DNA of 64,000 bases from Algoriphagus aquimarinus (lineage in GTDB: Bacteria; Bacteroidota; Bacteroidia; Cytophagales; Cyclobacteriaceae). Below are positions 18,266-27,694 of the stretch, one piece after another. The stretch spans positions 315,968 to 379,967 of the forward strand of contig NZ_FOKK01000004.1 in the NCBI RefSeq assembly GCF_900112005.1. The letters are read 5' to 3'. The stretch's first letter is position 1; every line of letters starts with the position of its first letter. Under the pieces are notes generated by a model. That model saw nothing but the letters and a program-made list of their open reading frames with translations. It was not told where the DNA came from and searched no databases. The translations under genes and the position numbers were made by a program.

Positions 18266-21232
18266 ATGAGTAATTTTACATTCAAAATCAGGGGCTCAGT
18301 GTTTCTTATGACACTGCTAGTTTCCCTCACTGCAGCAAATGTATTTGGCCAGACAACAATCTCTGGAACATTAACAGATGCAGATACCAAAGAGACCTTA
18401 GTCGGTGTCAATATTTTGGTAAAAGGAAAGGTAATCGGGACCATTTCTGACCTTTCTGGTAAATATTCTCTGAATGTTAACCAAGAACCTCCATTTACAT
18501 TGGTCTTTTCTATGATTGGCTACACACCACAAGAGGTAGAAATCAATGGATCACAGAGTAATCTTAACATTCAATTAGCTGAAACTACCATTCTTGGTCA
18601 AGAAGTGGTAGTCTCTGCTTCCAGAGTTGAAGAAAGCGTACTTCAATCACCTGTATCAGTAGAAAAAATGGATATCATCGCTATTCGTGATGCTCCTCAA
18701 GCAAGTTTCTACGATGCGATTAACAACTTGAAAGGAGTGGAAATGAGCACACAGTCTCTCCTATTTAAGTCCTTCAATACACGAGGATTCAATGCTAACG
18801 GAAACGTAAGAACGGTGCAACTGATCGATGGCATGGACAATCAGGCTCCAGGATTGAATTTCTCTATAGGTAACATTGTAGGTATTTCAGAACTTGACCT
18901 TGAAAGTGTGGAACTTCTTCCAGGTGCATCTTCAGCCCTTTACGGGCCTAATGCCATTAATGGTATTTTGCTGATGAACTCTAAAAGTCCTTTCCTTTAC
19001 CAAGGACTTTCTGCCAGTGTAAAAACAGGCATCATGAATGAAAGTGGTAGATCACAAGCAGCTACAGGTTTCTATAACTTCAGTGCTAGATATGCAAAAG
19101 CTATCAGCGACAAGTTTGCTTTTAAAGTAAACATGGAATACCTAAAAGCTGATGATTGGCAAGCAAATGACTTCAGAGATCAATCTCTTTTAAATGGGTC
19201 AACTATTGAATCTGGAAACACTCAAAATAATCCAGCATACAATGGTGTGAATATTTATGGTGATGAAACTAACGTAAACATGCTCTCAGTAGCCCAGTCT
19301 ATGGTTCAAGCTGGAGTCCTTCCTTCAGCAGCATTGGGATTAATCCCTAATTCTGCAGTTTCAAGAACTGGCTACATGGAAAGAGACATAGCTGATTATG
19401 GCACTAAGTCCGTAAAATTCAATGCTGCTCTACACTATAGAATCAATGACAACATCGAAGCAGTCCTTCAAGGGAACCTAGGTTTTGGTACCACAGTCTA
19501 TACTGGTGCAGATAGATACTCCCTGAAGGATTTCATGATGGGACAATACAAAGCTGAATTAAGAGCTTCTAACTGGTATGTAAGAGCATATACTACTCAA
19601 GAAAGGTCTGGTGATGCTTTTGCTGTAGGAACTGCCGCACAGGGCATCAATGAAGCTTGGAAAGCAAGTACACAATGGTTTCCTGAATATGTAGGAGCAT
19701 ATGCAAATGCTATAGGTCAAGGTGCAGACAGCAATACAGCCCATGGTTTAGCTAGACAATTTGCTGACCAAGGTCGATACATACCTGGATCTCCAGAATT
19801 CCAAAATGCATTGAACGGTGTAACTTCAAGACCTATCCCTGGTAATCAAAATGGAGTTGGCGCAAAGTTCGTTGACAGCAGTAATTTGTACCACTTTGAA
19901 GGATCTTACAATTTCTCAGAGCAAATCAAATTTGCTGAGGTTGTAGTCGGTGCTAACTATAGAATGTATGATTTGAATTCAAACGGGACTATTTTCGCTT
20001 TAGATGAAAATGGCGATGAATACAATATCAAGGAGTTTGGTGGATATATTCAGGGCTCAAAAAAGTTTCTCAATGATAAATTTAAATTGACAGCTTCTGC
20101 TCGTTATGACAAAAATGAAAACTTTGCTGGTCAATGGTCTCCAAGAATTTCCGGAGTTTTCACTGAAGGAAATCATAATTTCCGAGCTTCTTACCAGACT
20201 GGTTTCCGTATCCCTACTAACCAGGATCAGTACATCGATTTGAATACACCACAAGCTCGCTTGATCGGTGGCTTACCTTTCTTTACAAATCGGTATAATT
20301 TGAATACAAATCCAGGTTACACGTTAGCTAATGTAACTAGTTATGGTGGAGCGGTTCAACAGTCCACTCAAAATCCAGCTATCCAACAGCAAGCAATTGC
20401 AATAGTTACTCAGCAGGTAGAAGCAGGAATAATACCTCCTTCAGGAGCTCAAGCAGCAATAGTTCAAACTGTAGGTTTTTTATCAGCAGCTGCAAATATT
20501 GCTCAGCTTCAACCATATGAAATAAAAGAGTTCAAGCCAGAGCGAGTGAAGTCTTTCGAAGTGGGTTACAAAGGAATTTGGGGAAATAAACTATTGGTTG
20601 ATGCTTATGCATATTTCAATAGATTCGAAAACTTCAATGGTAGCCAAGTATTAATTCAAGATGCTTCTGACTCAGGACTTGCAGGACCTAACCCACTAAC
20701 AGGACTTAACCTTATTGGTGCAGGTCCAGGTGGTAGAAATGTATTTTCTATGCCAGTAAACAGAACTGAGATAATAAAATCTTGGGGTTGGGCAGCAAGT
20801 ATGGACTACAAGTTGCCAAAAGGCTACACTGTAGGAGGCAACGTGTCTTTCAATACGCTTTCTAACTTAGATGAGTTAGCTGAAACTGGATTCCAGCCTA
20901 GCTTCAATACTCCTGAATATCGTTATGTATTGAACTTCGCAAATAGAGAAGTTGTAGACAACCTTGGGTTCGCAGTTGCTTACAGATGGCAAGGTGAATT
21001 TGCTTGGCAATCTTCTTTTGTCAATCCTTCAGTTTCCAGCCAACAGTTATCAGTAGTACCAGCCTATGGTACTTTGGATGCACAGGTGAGCTATAAAATC
21101 AAAAGCATGAAGTCAATCCTGAAGATCGGTGGTTCTAACCTATTCAGCAAAGGATATACTCAGGCTTGGGGTAACCCAACTATCGGAACCACGTATTTCG
21201 TAAGCCTTACATTTGATGAGTTCTTGAATTAA
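18266..21232 (+). CDS. TonB-dependent outer-membrane receptor with carboxypeptidase-like N-terminal domain
   Basis: A 988-residue outer-membrane transporter for TonB-driven uptake. It has a signal peptide (about 1-28, ending VFGQ), a carboxypeptidase-D-like regulatory domain (about 30-115, ISGTLTDADTKETLVGVNI), a plug domain (about 125-240, with NTRGFNANGNVRT and LPGASSALYGPNAINGIL) and a long beta-barrel ending TTYFVSLTFDEFLN. No SusD-like gene lies next to it, so a polysaccharide-type SusCD pair is unlikely. The substrate is unknown. It is a single gene with its own terminator. Confidence 0.93.
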   Translation: MSNFTFKIRGSVFLMTLLVSLTAANVFGQTTISGTLTDADTKETLVGVNILVKGKVIGTISDLSGKYSLNVNQEPPFTLVFSMIGYTPQEVEINGSQSNLNIQLAETTILGQEVVVSASRVEESVLQSPVSVEKMDIIAIRDAPQASFYDAINNLKGVEMSTQSLLFKSFNTRGFNANGNVRTVQLIDGMDNQAPGLNFSIGNIVGISELDLESVELLPGASSALYGPNAINGILLMNSKSPFLYQGLSASVKTGIMNESGRSQAATGFYNFSARYAKAISDKFAFKVNMEYLKADDWQANDFRDQSLLNGSTIESGNTQNNPAYNGVNIYGDETNVNMLSVAQSMVQAGVLPSAALGLIPNSAVSRTGYMERDIADYGTKSVKFNAALHYRINDNIEAVLQGNLGFGTTVYTGADRYSLKDFMMGQYKAELRASNWYVRAYTTQERSGDAFAVGTAAQGINEAWKASTQWFPEYVGAYANAIGQGADSNTAHGLARQFADQGRYIPGSPEFQNALNGVTSRPIPGNQNGVGAKFVDSSNLYHFEGSYNFSEQIKFAEVVVGANYRMYDLNSNGTIFALDENGDEYNIKEFGGYIQGSKKFLNDKFKLTASARYDKNENFAGQWSPRISGVFTEGNHNFRASYQTGFRIPTNQDQYIDLNTPQARLIGGLPFFTNRYNLNTNPGYTLANVTSYGGAVQQSTQNPAIQQQAIAIVTQQVEAGIIPPSGAQAAIVQTVGFLSAAANIAQLQPYEIKEFKPERVKSFEVGYKGIWGNKLLVDAYAYFNRFENFNGSQVLIQDASDSGLAGPNPLTGLNLIGAGPGGRNVFSMPVNRTEIIKSWGWAASMDYKLPKGYTVGGNVSFNTLSNLDELAETGFQPSFNTPEYRYVLNFANREVVDNLGFAVAYRWQGEFAWQSSFVNPSVSSQQLSVVPAYGTLDAQVSYKIKSMKSILKIGGSNLFSKGYTQAWGNPTIGTTYFVSLTFDEFLN

Positions 21233-21256
21233 CAATTACCGTAACCCAATCTACTT

Positions 21257-21290
21257 AAGAGCCATTCTGGAATTCCGGGATGGCTCTTTT
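21257..21290 (+). terminator. Intrinsic terminator after TonB receptor gene
   Basis: AAGAGCCAT (21257-21265) pairs with ATGGCTCTT (21280-21288), with inner CTGG/CCGG partial pairing, followed by TTTT. Confidence 0.85.
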
Positions 21291-21382
21291 GATTTTATCC
21301 CATGAAAATATCCTTCATCAAAATTCCTGGTGAAATAACTACGGAAACCCGAAACCCCTTCTCTAATTACTCATAGTAGTTA

Positions 21383-21494
21383 AATCACATCTAGCATGTG
21401 ATTATCGTATCAGACTACGAGTCTAACTTAGGATGTATCCATGCATTACTTTTGGAAGAACCATATGATAACCTTTTGGTGGTTTAGATACCAC
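21383..21494. other. Cluster of three small hairpins in the intergenic region
   Basis: AATCACAT/ATGTGATT (21383-21390 with 21396-21403), AGACT/AGTCT (21412-21416 with 21420-21424) and GTGGT/ACCAC (21479-21483 with 21490-21494) follow each other in a stretch without an open frame. No known riboswitch or RNA family is recognised; candidate small RNA or remnant element. Confidence 0.3.
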
Positions 21495-21561
21495 GGCGAT
21501 AGAGCTAAGCAGAATACTGTAATCAACTTCTCCTAAAGAATATTCTCCCTCATTTTTAAAT

Positions 21562-21594
21562 AAAAAAAGGGATCACCACAAAAGTGATGATCCC
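21562..21594 (-). terminator. Terminator of the cytochrome c/HEAT gene (minus strand)
   Basis: GGGATCA...TGATCCC with inner CAC/GTG pairs and an AAAA loop spans 21569-21594. On the minus strand it is followed by a run of seven T (plus-strand A at 21562-21568). Confidence 0.85.
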
Positions 21595-21620
21595 ATAATT
21601 ACTAAACTACTTTCAGTTTC

Positions 21621-24600
21621 TTATTCCCACTCCTTAGTCATAGTGCTTAGGAAGCTTAATAAGTCTCTAATTTCTCTTTTGGTAAGTAATTCTTTCATAT
21701 CTGGCATACTAGACGGTGAGTTTTTACGCTCAGCTATACTAGTATTCATGATTAAGGTATCTGGCTTAGAACCAACTTTCAAAACTAACCCGTCAGCTTT
21801 TTCCTCCATCAGAGTTCCGCTCACAGAGCTTCCATTTTTCAATTCTAGTTGAACAAATCCGAAACCAGGTGCTAATCTCTTACTTGGGTCAATTAAAGCC
21901 TCTAAGAGTTCTGTTTTAGTAGCTCTATTAGCCACACCATTTAGATGAGGTCCTGCCACTCCACCCATATCATCGTAGCCATGGCAGCGGATACATTGAG
22001 CAGTTTGATTCTGGAAGAAGATATTTCTACCTACTCTTACGCTACCTCCCTCCAGAGCACCACTGTAAAGCGCTACCAGATCACCATGAGTTCGCGACTC
22101 TTGAACTTTGTCATATTTTGCTCTCAAATCAGTCGATTTGGTAGCATCTATCGCTTCTTCCAATTCGATCATCACTTCATTTGGCAATTTATCCTTCGAC
22201 AAATCATCTAGAAGCGTATTCCACAGAGGAAGCTCAGCAGACTTGTCAAGGTTACCCAGACTTAGCAATGCTGCTTGTTTTTCAGCAGTAGTTCTGTTTT
22301 GAATTACATCCTGAAGTAAATTCACCATCAAGTCCTGAGAGATATCAGTCTTGGTCAATAGATCTAATCCTACTACTCTTACCGCTCTTGACTTATCTTT
22401 CATAGCTATTTCAATAGGCCCAGAAATAGATCCTGGATTCGCATTGGAAAGAGCCATAATTGCAGCTACACGTACATTTTCTGATTGATCACTTTTTAGA
22501 AGAGCAATGAGTTTAGCTTCAGCATCAGCAATCTTCAACTTCCCTATCGCTTTTACTCCAGCTTCTCTGATTACTTCATTTTTATCATTCAACGCCCCTA
22601 TTAGCGTCTCTTTTACAGAAGCTTGAATTGGAGCTAAATCTCTTTCTACAGCTCCCCTATTTCTACCATCCACTCGATCAAGAACCGAAGGCTTAGCCCA
22701 GGTTCCCAAAGTGGCAATAGCTTCAGCTTTCAGAATTGTATTCACACCAGGCTTGGCAATATAAGTTTTCAAATTATCCATGGACTTCTGAGTTCCCACC
22801 CGAAGATTGGCCCCGATCGCTCTTCTGATCAAAGGCTCATTTTCAAAGCCTGTAGTGACCAATAGATCACCCAGTGCTGGTAAAGCACCTTCGATTGAGA
22901 AATCATCGTTGATAGCTCTTGCAGCTTCCGTTACGATGTATTCATCTTTATCTGCTAAGAATGCTACGATTCCTGGATCGGCCATTCTACGTAGTGCCAA
23001 AACAGCTCCAAGACGAACTGCATTAGAAGGATGAGATGCTAACTTGATTATAGGATCTTTCTTGTTGATTCTAGCCAAAGCTAAACTTGCCGCATGACGC
23101 AAAAAGGCATCCTCATCGTTATTAGCTTCCAATACGCCAATCAAACCGTTTATAGCAGGCTCGTAAGCGATTCTTCCTAAAGCTTCGGACGCAAAGAATC
23201 TCACACGGATTTCACTGTCTTTCAGCAAGGGCATAAGTGCTTCACCTGCTTTCGCATACTTAATATCACCAAGCCATTTAGCAGCTTGAGCACGGATCTC
23301 AGAGTCTTGATCTTTCAATAATGGGATCAAAGCATCCGCATAGTCCATTTTGTCCATTCTAGCCAACTGGCTAATACCCACGATTGCGTGAATTCTAGCA
23401 TACTGATTACCTTTTTTGTTGATAATAGCTTGAAAAACTTTCGCTCCATCAGCTCCTCTTTTTGCTAATTCGAACTGAGCTTTTCTTCTGATTCTCATAT
23501 CCTCATCACTCAGATAACCGCTAAGCGCATCATCTGTTAAAGTTTTGAAATCAGTTTTCATGACCTGAGCGGTGATTTTCCTAGCTTCCCAGCTAGCTCC
23601 ACCCTCGTCATCAAGTTTCCATACTCTACCGTAATTTTTCGTATTCCAACCTTCTATCCAGTCTGCAAAATAAAGCGAACCATCGGGTCCAAAGTCCAAA
23701 CCAGTTGCCAATATTCCTGACATTATATTTTCAGTCTGGGACATCTTGAAAGATGCTCCATCTTGCTCCAATTTGAATGCGTGGATTCCTGATCTGGCTG
23801 GGTTCCCTACAAAAGAAGCTACGAAAAAGGTGTTTTTCCACTTTTCTGCTAAAGCAGTCCCAGGATTATAAGCCATGCCTGTAGGACCATTGATATAATT
23901 CTGAATTGGCGGTGTGATATATGCCGCCTGACCTTCATGTCTTGGTACAAAAAGCCGCTCATCCATCCATACTTTATAGGTATTATTATCTGGATCACGG
24001 TATTTACCAAATTGCCAGTTTGTTCTCCAGCCAGTATCTGAACCATTAACTAGGTACACAAGTCTTTCACTTTCCCCTCCATGATCACCATCATTATCTA
24101 CTGAGATCAGGTTATTATGAGCATCAAAGGTAAACTCATGCGTATTTCTTACACCCATGGCGAAGATCTCAAAATCACTTCCATCAGGATTTGCACGAGC
24201 TACTACTCCTCTGTTAGGATATTTCCACTCCGTACCATCCGGTCCTTTGCCATTGAAACCTATATCGCCAATACCCCAGTATATTCTACCATCAGGGCCA
24301 ATTTCAAGGCCTGACATACCATGTCCGCCAAATCCTATATGCACACCATATCCATGAGAAATTGATTCTTTCTCGTCCATTATGCCATCACCATTTTTGT
24401 CGGTAAGTCTCCATACATCTGGACCTACACCCACAAATAAGTTATTATCCAGCTTCAATAAAGCACCTGCTACATCGGTAGTCACGTCATTGAAATCCTG
24501 AACCATCATTTGAGAATAGTCCGCACGGCCATCACCGTCTCTATCTTCCAGTCTGTAAATTTCTTCTCTTTCCACAGTCATGTCCCGCCAATCGTGTGAA

Positions 24601-25040
24601 CCATCTCCGTTCACATCAGCAAGCCAAGTGTTTTTATCAGACATCTCAGGCGAAAGCGTCTTTTGAAGGAAAGCTCTTTTTTCCTCGATGGTTTGAAGAC
24701 TTATGGATTCTATTTCCCAGTCTTGGTGTGATCTAATGTCAAATTCAGAGTTTTTCTGACGATTAGTGCGTGAGTAATACAAACTACCATCATCGGTAAT
24801 CTGAATAGAAATTGGATCATATACTAAGGAATCTACTGCCCAAAGTGAAAGTTTGAACCCAGGGCTTAACGTGGGGTTAACCTGACTTTCGGCAGCTTGA
24901 ACCATTGGTGCAATTTCTTCTTGGGATAGATTGCGCTCCCGGAGATCTACCTTCTCTTGTTTAGAACAAGAAAATAGTAGCGGAATCGCTGCTGCCAAAA
25001 TGATTTTGGCATAGTGTCGTTTAATTTTGGGTTGAGGCAT
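21621..25040 (-). CDS. PVC-type dehydrogenase beta-propeller / HEAT repeat / cytochrome c lipoprotein
   Basis: An 1139-residue exported lipoprotein (lipobox LLFSC, Cys25). The domain order is an N-terminal beta-propeller of the putative membrane-bound dehydrogenase type (about 60-480, with DGDGRADYSQ and NGDGIMDEKES calcium-like loops), a long array of HEAT repeats (about 500-960, e.g. DSEIRAQAAKWLGDIKYAKA), and a C-terminal cytochrome c domain with CIRCH (Cys1016, Cys1019, His1020) and a likely axial methionine in SSMPDM (Met1112). This fusion is typical of Planctomycetes and some Bacteroidota and is thought to oxidise sugars or other alcohols, passing electrons to haem; the substrate is unknown. 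It stands alone. Confidence 0.88.
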   Translation of the reverse strand: MPQPKIKRHYAKIILAAAIPLLFSCSKQEKVDLRERNLSQEEIAPMVQAAESQVNPTLSPGFKLSLWAVDSLVYDPISIQITDDGSLYYSRTNRQKNSEFDIRSHQDWEIESISLQTIEEKRAFLQKTLSPEMSDKNTWLADVNGDGSHDWRDMTVEREEIYRLEDRDGDGRADYSQMMVQDFNDVTTDVAGALLKLDNNLFVGVGPDVWRLTDKNGDGIMDEKESISHGYGVHIGFGGHGMSGLEIGPDGRIYWGIGDIGFNGKGPDGTEWKYPNRGVVARANPDGSDFEIFAMGVRNTHEFTFDAHNNLISVDNDGDHGGESERLVYLVNGSDTGWRTNWQFGKYRDPDNNTYKVWMDERLFVPRHEGQAAYITPPIQNYINGPTGMAYNPGTALAEKWKNTFFVASFVGNPARSGIHAFKLEQDGASFKMSQTENIMSGILATGLDFGPDGSLYFADWIEGWNTKNYGRVWKLDDEGGASWEARKITAQVMKTDFKTLTDDALSGYLSDEDMRIRRKAQFELAKRGADGAKVFQAIINKKGNQYARIHAIVGISQLARMDKMDYADALIPLLKDQDSEIRAQAAKWLGDIKYAKAGEALMPLLKDSEIRVRFFASEALGRIAYEPAINGLIGVLEANNDEDAFLRHAASLALARINKKDPIIKLASHPSNAVRLGAVLALRRMADPGIVAFLADKDEYIVTEAARAINDDFSIEGALPALGDLLVTTGFENEPLIRRAIGANLRVGTQKSMDNLKTYIAKPGVNTILKAEAIATLGTWAKPSVLDRVDGRNRGAVERDLAPIQASVKETLIGALNDKNEVIREAGVKAIGKLKIADAEAKLIALLKSDQSENVRVAAIMALSNANPGSISGPIEIAMKDKSRAVRVVGLDLLTKTDISQDLMVNLLQDVIQNRTTAEKQAALLSLGNLDKSAELPLWNTLLDDLSKDKLPNEVMIELEEAIDATKSTDLRAKYDKVQESRTHGDLVALYSGALEGGSVRVGRNIFFQNQTAQCIRCHGYDDMGGVAGPHLNGVANRATKTELLEALIDPSKRLAPGFGFVQLELKNGSSVSGTLMEEKADGLVLKVGSKPDTLIMNTSIAERKNSPSSMPDMKELLTKREIRDLLSFLSTMTKEWE

Positions 25041-25073
25041 AGGTTTATTTTATTATTCCAATCTTGAAATTAA

Positions 25074-25081
25074 CAAAATTA
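25074..25081 (-). promoter_or_regulatory. Candidate -7 promoter element for the dehydrogenase/HEAT gene
   Basis: Read on the minus strand this is TAATTTTG, an exact TAnnTTTG match 33 bases before the start codon. A TTG lies 24 bases further upstream, a little far for the -33 element. Confidence 0.35.
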
Positions 25082-25118
25082 AAAATGCCTTTTCCCGCCA
25101 TTAATCAAAAAGGGTTGT

Positions 25119-25146
25119 AAAACAAAAAACCCGATCACAGATCGGG
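25119..25146 (-). terminator. Terminator downstream of the tRNA-Glu pair (minus strand)
   Basis: CCCGAT (25130-25135) pairs with ATCGGG (25141-25146) over a 5-base loop; on the minus strand the stem is followed by GTTTTTTGTTTT. Confidence 0.75.
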
Positions 25147-25226
25147 ATTTTGTTCACTTTAACCACTAACAACCATAAAACAAAAATTTGTTAAGACAAA
25201 GCGGGGATTGAGCTTTAGTGTCTTAG

Positions 25227-25298
25227 TAGTCGGTACGGGAATCGAACCCGTGTTTTATCCGTGAAAGGGATACGTCCTAACCCCTAGACGAACCGACC
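25227..25298 (-). tRNA. tRNA-Glu (anticodon TTC)
   Basis: The minus strand reads GGTCGGTTCGTCTAGGGG at the 5' end, with a D-loop GGTTAGGA, an anticodon loop CCTTTCACG giving TTC, a T-arm ACGGGTTCGATTCCCGT and an acceptor stem closing with ACCGACT then discriminator A. All four arms pair. The CCA end is not encoded. The total is 72 nt. Confidence 0.97.
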
Positions 25299-25352
25299 AT
25301 AGGGAAATAATTTTTGAATCAATAAGCAACTCGCTGGACAACAGCAAGATAG

Positions 25353-25424
25353 TAGTCGGTACGGGAATCGAACCCGTGTTTTATCCGTGAAAGGGATACG
25401 TCCTAACCCCTAGACGAACCGACC
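25353..25424 (-). tRNA. tRNA-Glu (anticodon TTC), second identical copy
   Basis: This copy is base-for-base the same as the one 54 bases away over all 72 positions. The two are transcribed together on the minus strand, with this copy first, ahead of the terminator at 25119-25146. Confidence 0.97.
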
Positions 25425-25558
25425 ATTATTACCCTTAGAAAACTTGCTTTTCTGAATGGTTGTGCAAATATAGAGGGTTAAGTTTTTAAAACCAATTTGG
25501 CTTCGAAAATTTCTTTTTATTTGAGCTAAAAAGCTGAACCAAAAGGAATAAAATTTTC

Positions 25559-25592
25559 TTTGGCAGGTTTGTAGCTGATTTTCCTATTTTTG
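25559..25592 (+). promoter_or_regulatory. Candidate promoter for gap
   Basis: TTTG at 25559-25562, a 22-base spacer, then TATTTTTG (25585-25592), an exact TAnnTTTG match. It predicts a transcription start near 25599 and a 16-base leader. Confidence 0.55.
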
Positions 25593-25614
25593 ACTTCGAA
25601 TTTGAAAACTACCC

Positions 25615-26625
25615 ATGGAACCAACCAAAGACATCAGAATTGCAATAAACGGTTTTGGGCGGATAGGAAGATATACCGCTAAACTTATTCTGGAAAATAA
25701 AGGATTAACCCTCGTGGCTATTAATGATTTGGCTGATCCAGTGTCAATAGCTCACCTTCTCAAGTACGATTCCATTCATGGTAAATCTGAAAGCAAAATT
25801 GGGCTTGAGGATTCGATCTTGAAAGTCAATACACACGAAATTCAACTTTATGGGCAGTCTGACCCCGAGAAACTTCCTTGGGAAAGTTTAGACATTGATT
25901 TAGTAATCGAATGTACGGGGAGATTCACAGATCGAAAAGGAGCTGAAAAACATCTAACTGCTGGCGCAAAAAAAGTTATCATTTCTGCACCTTCACTAGA
26001 TCCAACTATCAAAATGGTGGTTTTGGGAGTCAATGACTCTATTTTGACAGGCGAAGAGAAGATTGTCTCCAATGCTTCCTGCACTACAAATTGCCTAGCC
26101 CCTATGGTCAAAGTTCTGGATGATAATTTCGGAGTGGTCAAAGGCTTTGCCTCAACCGTCCATTCTTATACCAATGACCAAAACCTTCATGACGCCCCTC
26201 ACCGTGACCTTAGAAGAGCTAGAGCAGCCGCCTATTCAATTATCCCCACTACGACTAATGCTGGAAAAGCTTTAGATGAGATTTTGCCTGAGTTGGCAGG
26301 AAAAATCGAAGCCTCTGCGATGAGAGTACCAGTTCCAAACGGTTCCTTAACTGACATGATTGTCGAACTTAAGCTAGATGCTACCGAAGATCAGATAAAC
26401 ACAGCCTTCAGAGAAGCTAGTACAGGTTATTTAAAAGGACTTCTCGAAGTCGAGGACTCTCCTATCGTATCCATAGATATCATTGGAAATCCGCATTCCT
26501 GTATCATTGATTCTGCTTTAACTTCAGCAAAAGGAAAAATGATCAAACTTGTAGGTTGGTATGACAACGAAGCGGGCTACGCCAACCGTTTGGTCGACCT
26601 AGCCCGCTTGATTTCTATAAAATAA
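25615..26625 (+). CDS. gap: Type I glyceraldehyde-3-phosphate dehydrogenase
   Basis: Glycolytic/gluconeogenic enzyme oxidising glyceraldehyde 3-phosphate with NAD(P). The 336-residue protein has the Rossmann motif INGFGRIGR (11-19), Asp38 after the second strand (a sign of NAD preference), the catalytic cysteine in SNASCTTNC (Cys156) and the C-terminal WYDNEAGYANRLVDL. It is a single gene with a good candidate promoter, convergent with the VOC gene 7 bases away. Confidence 0.96.
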   Translation: MEPTKDIRIAINGFGRIGRYTAKLILENKGLTLVAINDLADPVSIAHLLKYDSIHGKSESKIGLEDSILKVNTHEIQLYGQSDPEKLPWESLDIDLVIECTGRFTDRKGAEKHLTAGAKKVIISAPSLDPTIKMVVLGVNDSILTGEEKIVSNASCTTNCLAPMVKVLDDNFGVVKGFASTVHSYTNDQNLHDAPHRDLRRARAAAYSIIPTTTNAGKALDEILPELAGKIEASAMRVPVPNGSLTDMIVELKLDATEDQINTAFREASTGYLKGLLEVEDSPIVSIDIIGNPHSCIIDSALTSAKGKMIKLVGWYDNEAGYANRLVDLARLISIK

Positions 26626-26632
26626 ATTGTGA

Positions 26633-27694
26633 TTAACCTTTAACCCGATTAAGAGAAAGAAGCTTAACTATAAAGTTCGGAAGGTTTTTAGTGCTTTTTC
26701 TTTTGTCTAGGTTCAAATACCATCCTAATTTCTCCATGATAGGAACCTTGAAAGTCTCTACCATTTCGATAAGCGTGCCATCAGGATCTTCTAAGTAAGA
26801 GAATCTACCGGCGGCTTTACCCATATCAAACTCATTTCCACTATCTACTGTCAATGGAATACCATCTTTTGCAAGATTGTCTTTGATTGCTCCCATTCCA
26901 TTGACATCAAAGCATACGTGAATAAAGCCCAAGTCACCCCAATTTCTATTTTCGAATGCTTTATTTCTTGGTTGACTTTGTGTTTCTATCAGTTCGATCT
27001 GAGTTTGGCAAAACAATTTCCCAAAAGCTCCAGTCAATTCAGATGAACTTTGAAGGATTGCTCTTCGATATGCGGTAGCTCCTTCTCCCACCTGAACAAA
27101 GTCTTCCCAAACGCCAGTTTTATCGCACAGAATGTCAGTTTGCAGTAAGTGCTTTTGGTAAACAGGCAGTGCATCATCCACGGATGACACGCCAATTACT
27201 ACACCTAATACTCCTCCTGTAAGATCTTTGTTTTTACTAAACCAAGAGCCATTTTCAATCAGCTCAAAAGTATTCCCGTAAGGATCTTTCACATAAAAAT
27301 GCCAAATTCCCAATGGGTTTTTCACAGGTTCACCCAGCATAATAGCTCCTACGCTTTTTAGGTGATCGTAGGTCTTTTGGATATCATGACAGCGCATTTT
27401 TACAGCCAAAATGCCTAAGTCTTTCCAGGTAAGTTCTTGCTCAGCTACCAGAGGAACCTTCGACGTGTATTGCCAAATTTCAAATCCACCACCACCTTGC
27501 ATATTCAAGGCTAGTATTGCGTGTCTGCTTTCTACTTTTCCAGAAGTATAGCGAATCATCAATTTAGCTTCAGCACTATCCTGAAAGATTGGCACATCCA
27601 TCTTGAATGCTTTCCTGTACCAAGCCCAAGCCTGGTTTGCATCTTTCACTCCTATACCTATTTGCTGGATACCATTAATTGTCGCTTGATTCAT
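26633..27694 (-). CDS. VOC family (glyoxalase/dioxygenase-like) protein with two domains
   Basis: A 353-residue protein with two vicinal-oxygen-chelate modules. The first is about 8-145 (IGIGVKDANQAWAWYRKAF to GNTFELIENG) and the second about 160-320 (VIGVSSVDDALPVYQKHLL, then LGFIHVCFDV and GTLIEMVETF). His and Glu residues at the usual metal positions are visible in the second module. It overlaps the preceding glycosyltransferase gene by 4 bases and is therefore the last gene of the arsenosugar operon. The reaction is unknown; C-As or organoarsenical chemistry is a guess from context. Confidence 0.75.
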   Translation of the reverse strand: MNQATINGIQQIGIGVKDANQAWAWYRKAFKMDVPIFQDSAEAKLMIRYTSGKVESRHAILALNMQGGGGFEIWQYTSKVPLVAEQELTWKDLGILAVKMRCHDIQKTYDHLKSVGAIMLGEPVKNPLGIWHFYVKDPYGNTFELIENGSWFSKNKDLTGGVLGVVIGVSSVDDALPVYQKHLLQTDILCDKTGVWEDFVQVGEGATAYRRAILQSSSELTGAFGKLFCQTQIELIETQSQPRNKAFENRNWGDLGFIHVCFDVNGMGAIKDNLAKDGIPLTVDSGNEFDMGKAAGRFSYLEDPDGTLIEMVETFKVPIMEKLGWYLNLDKRKSTKNLPNFIVKLLSLNRVKG

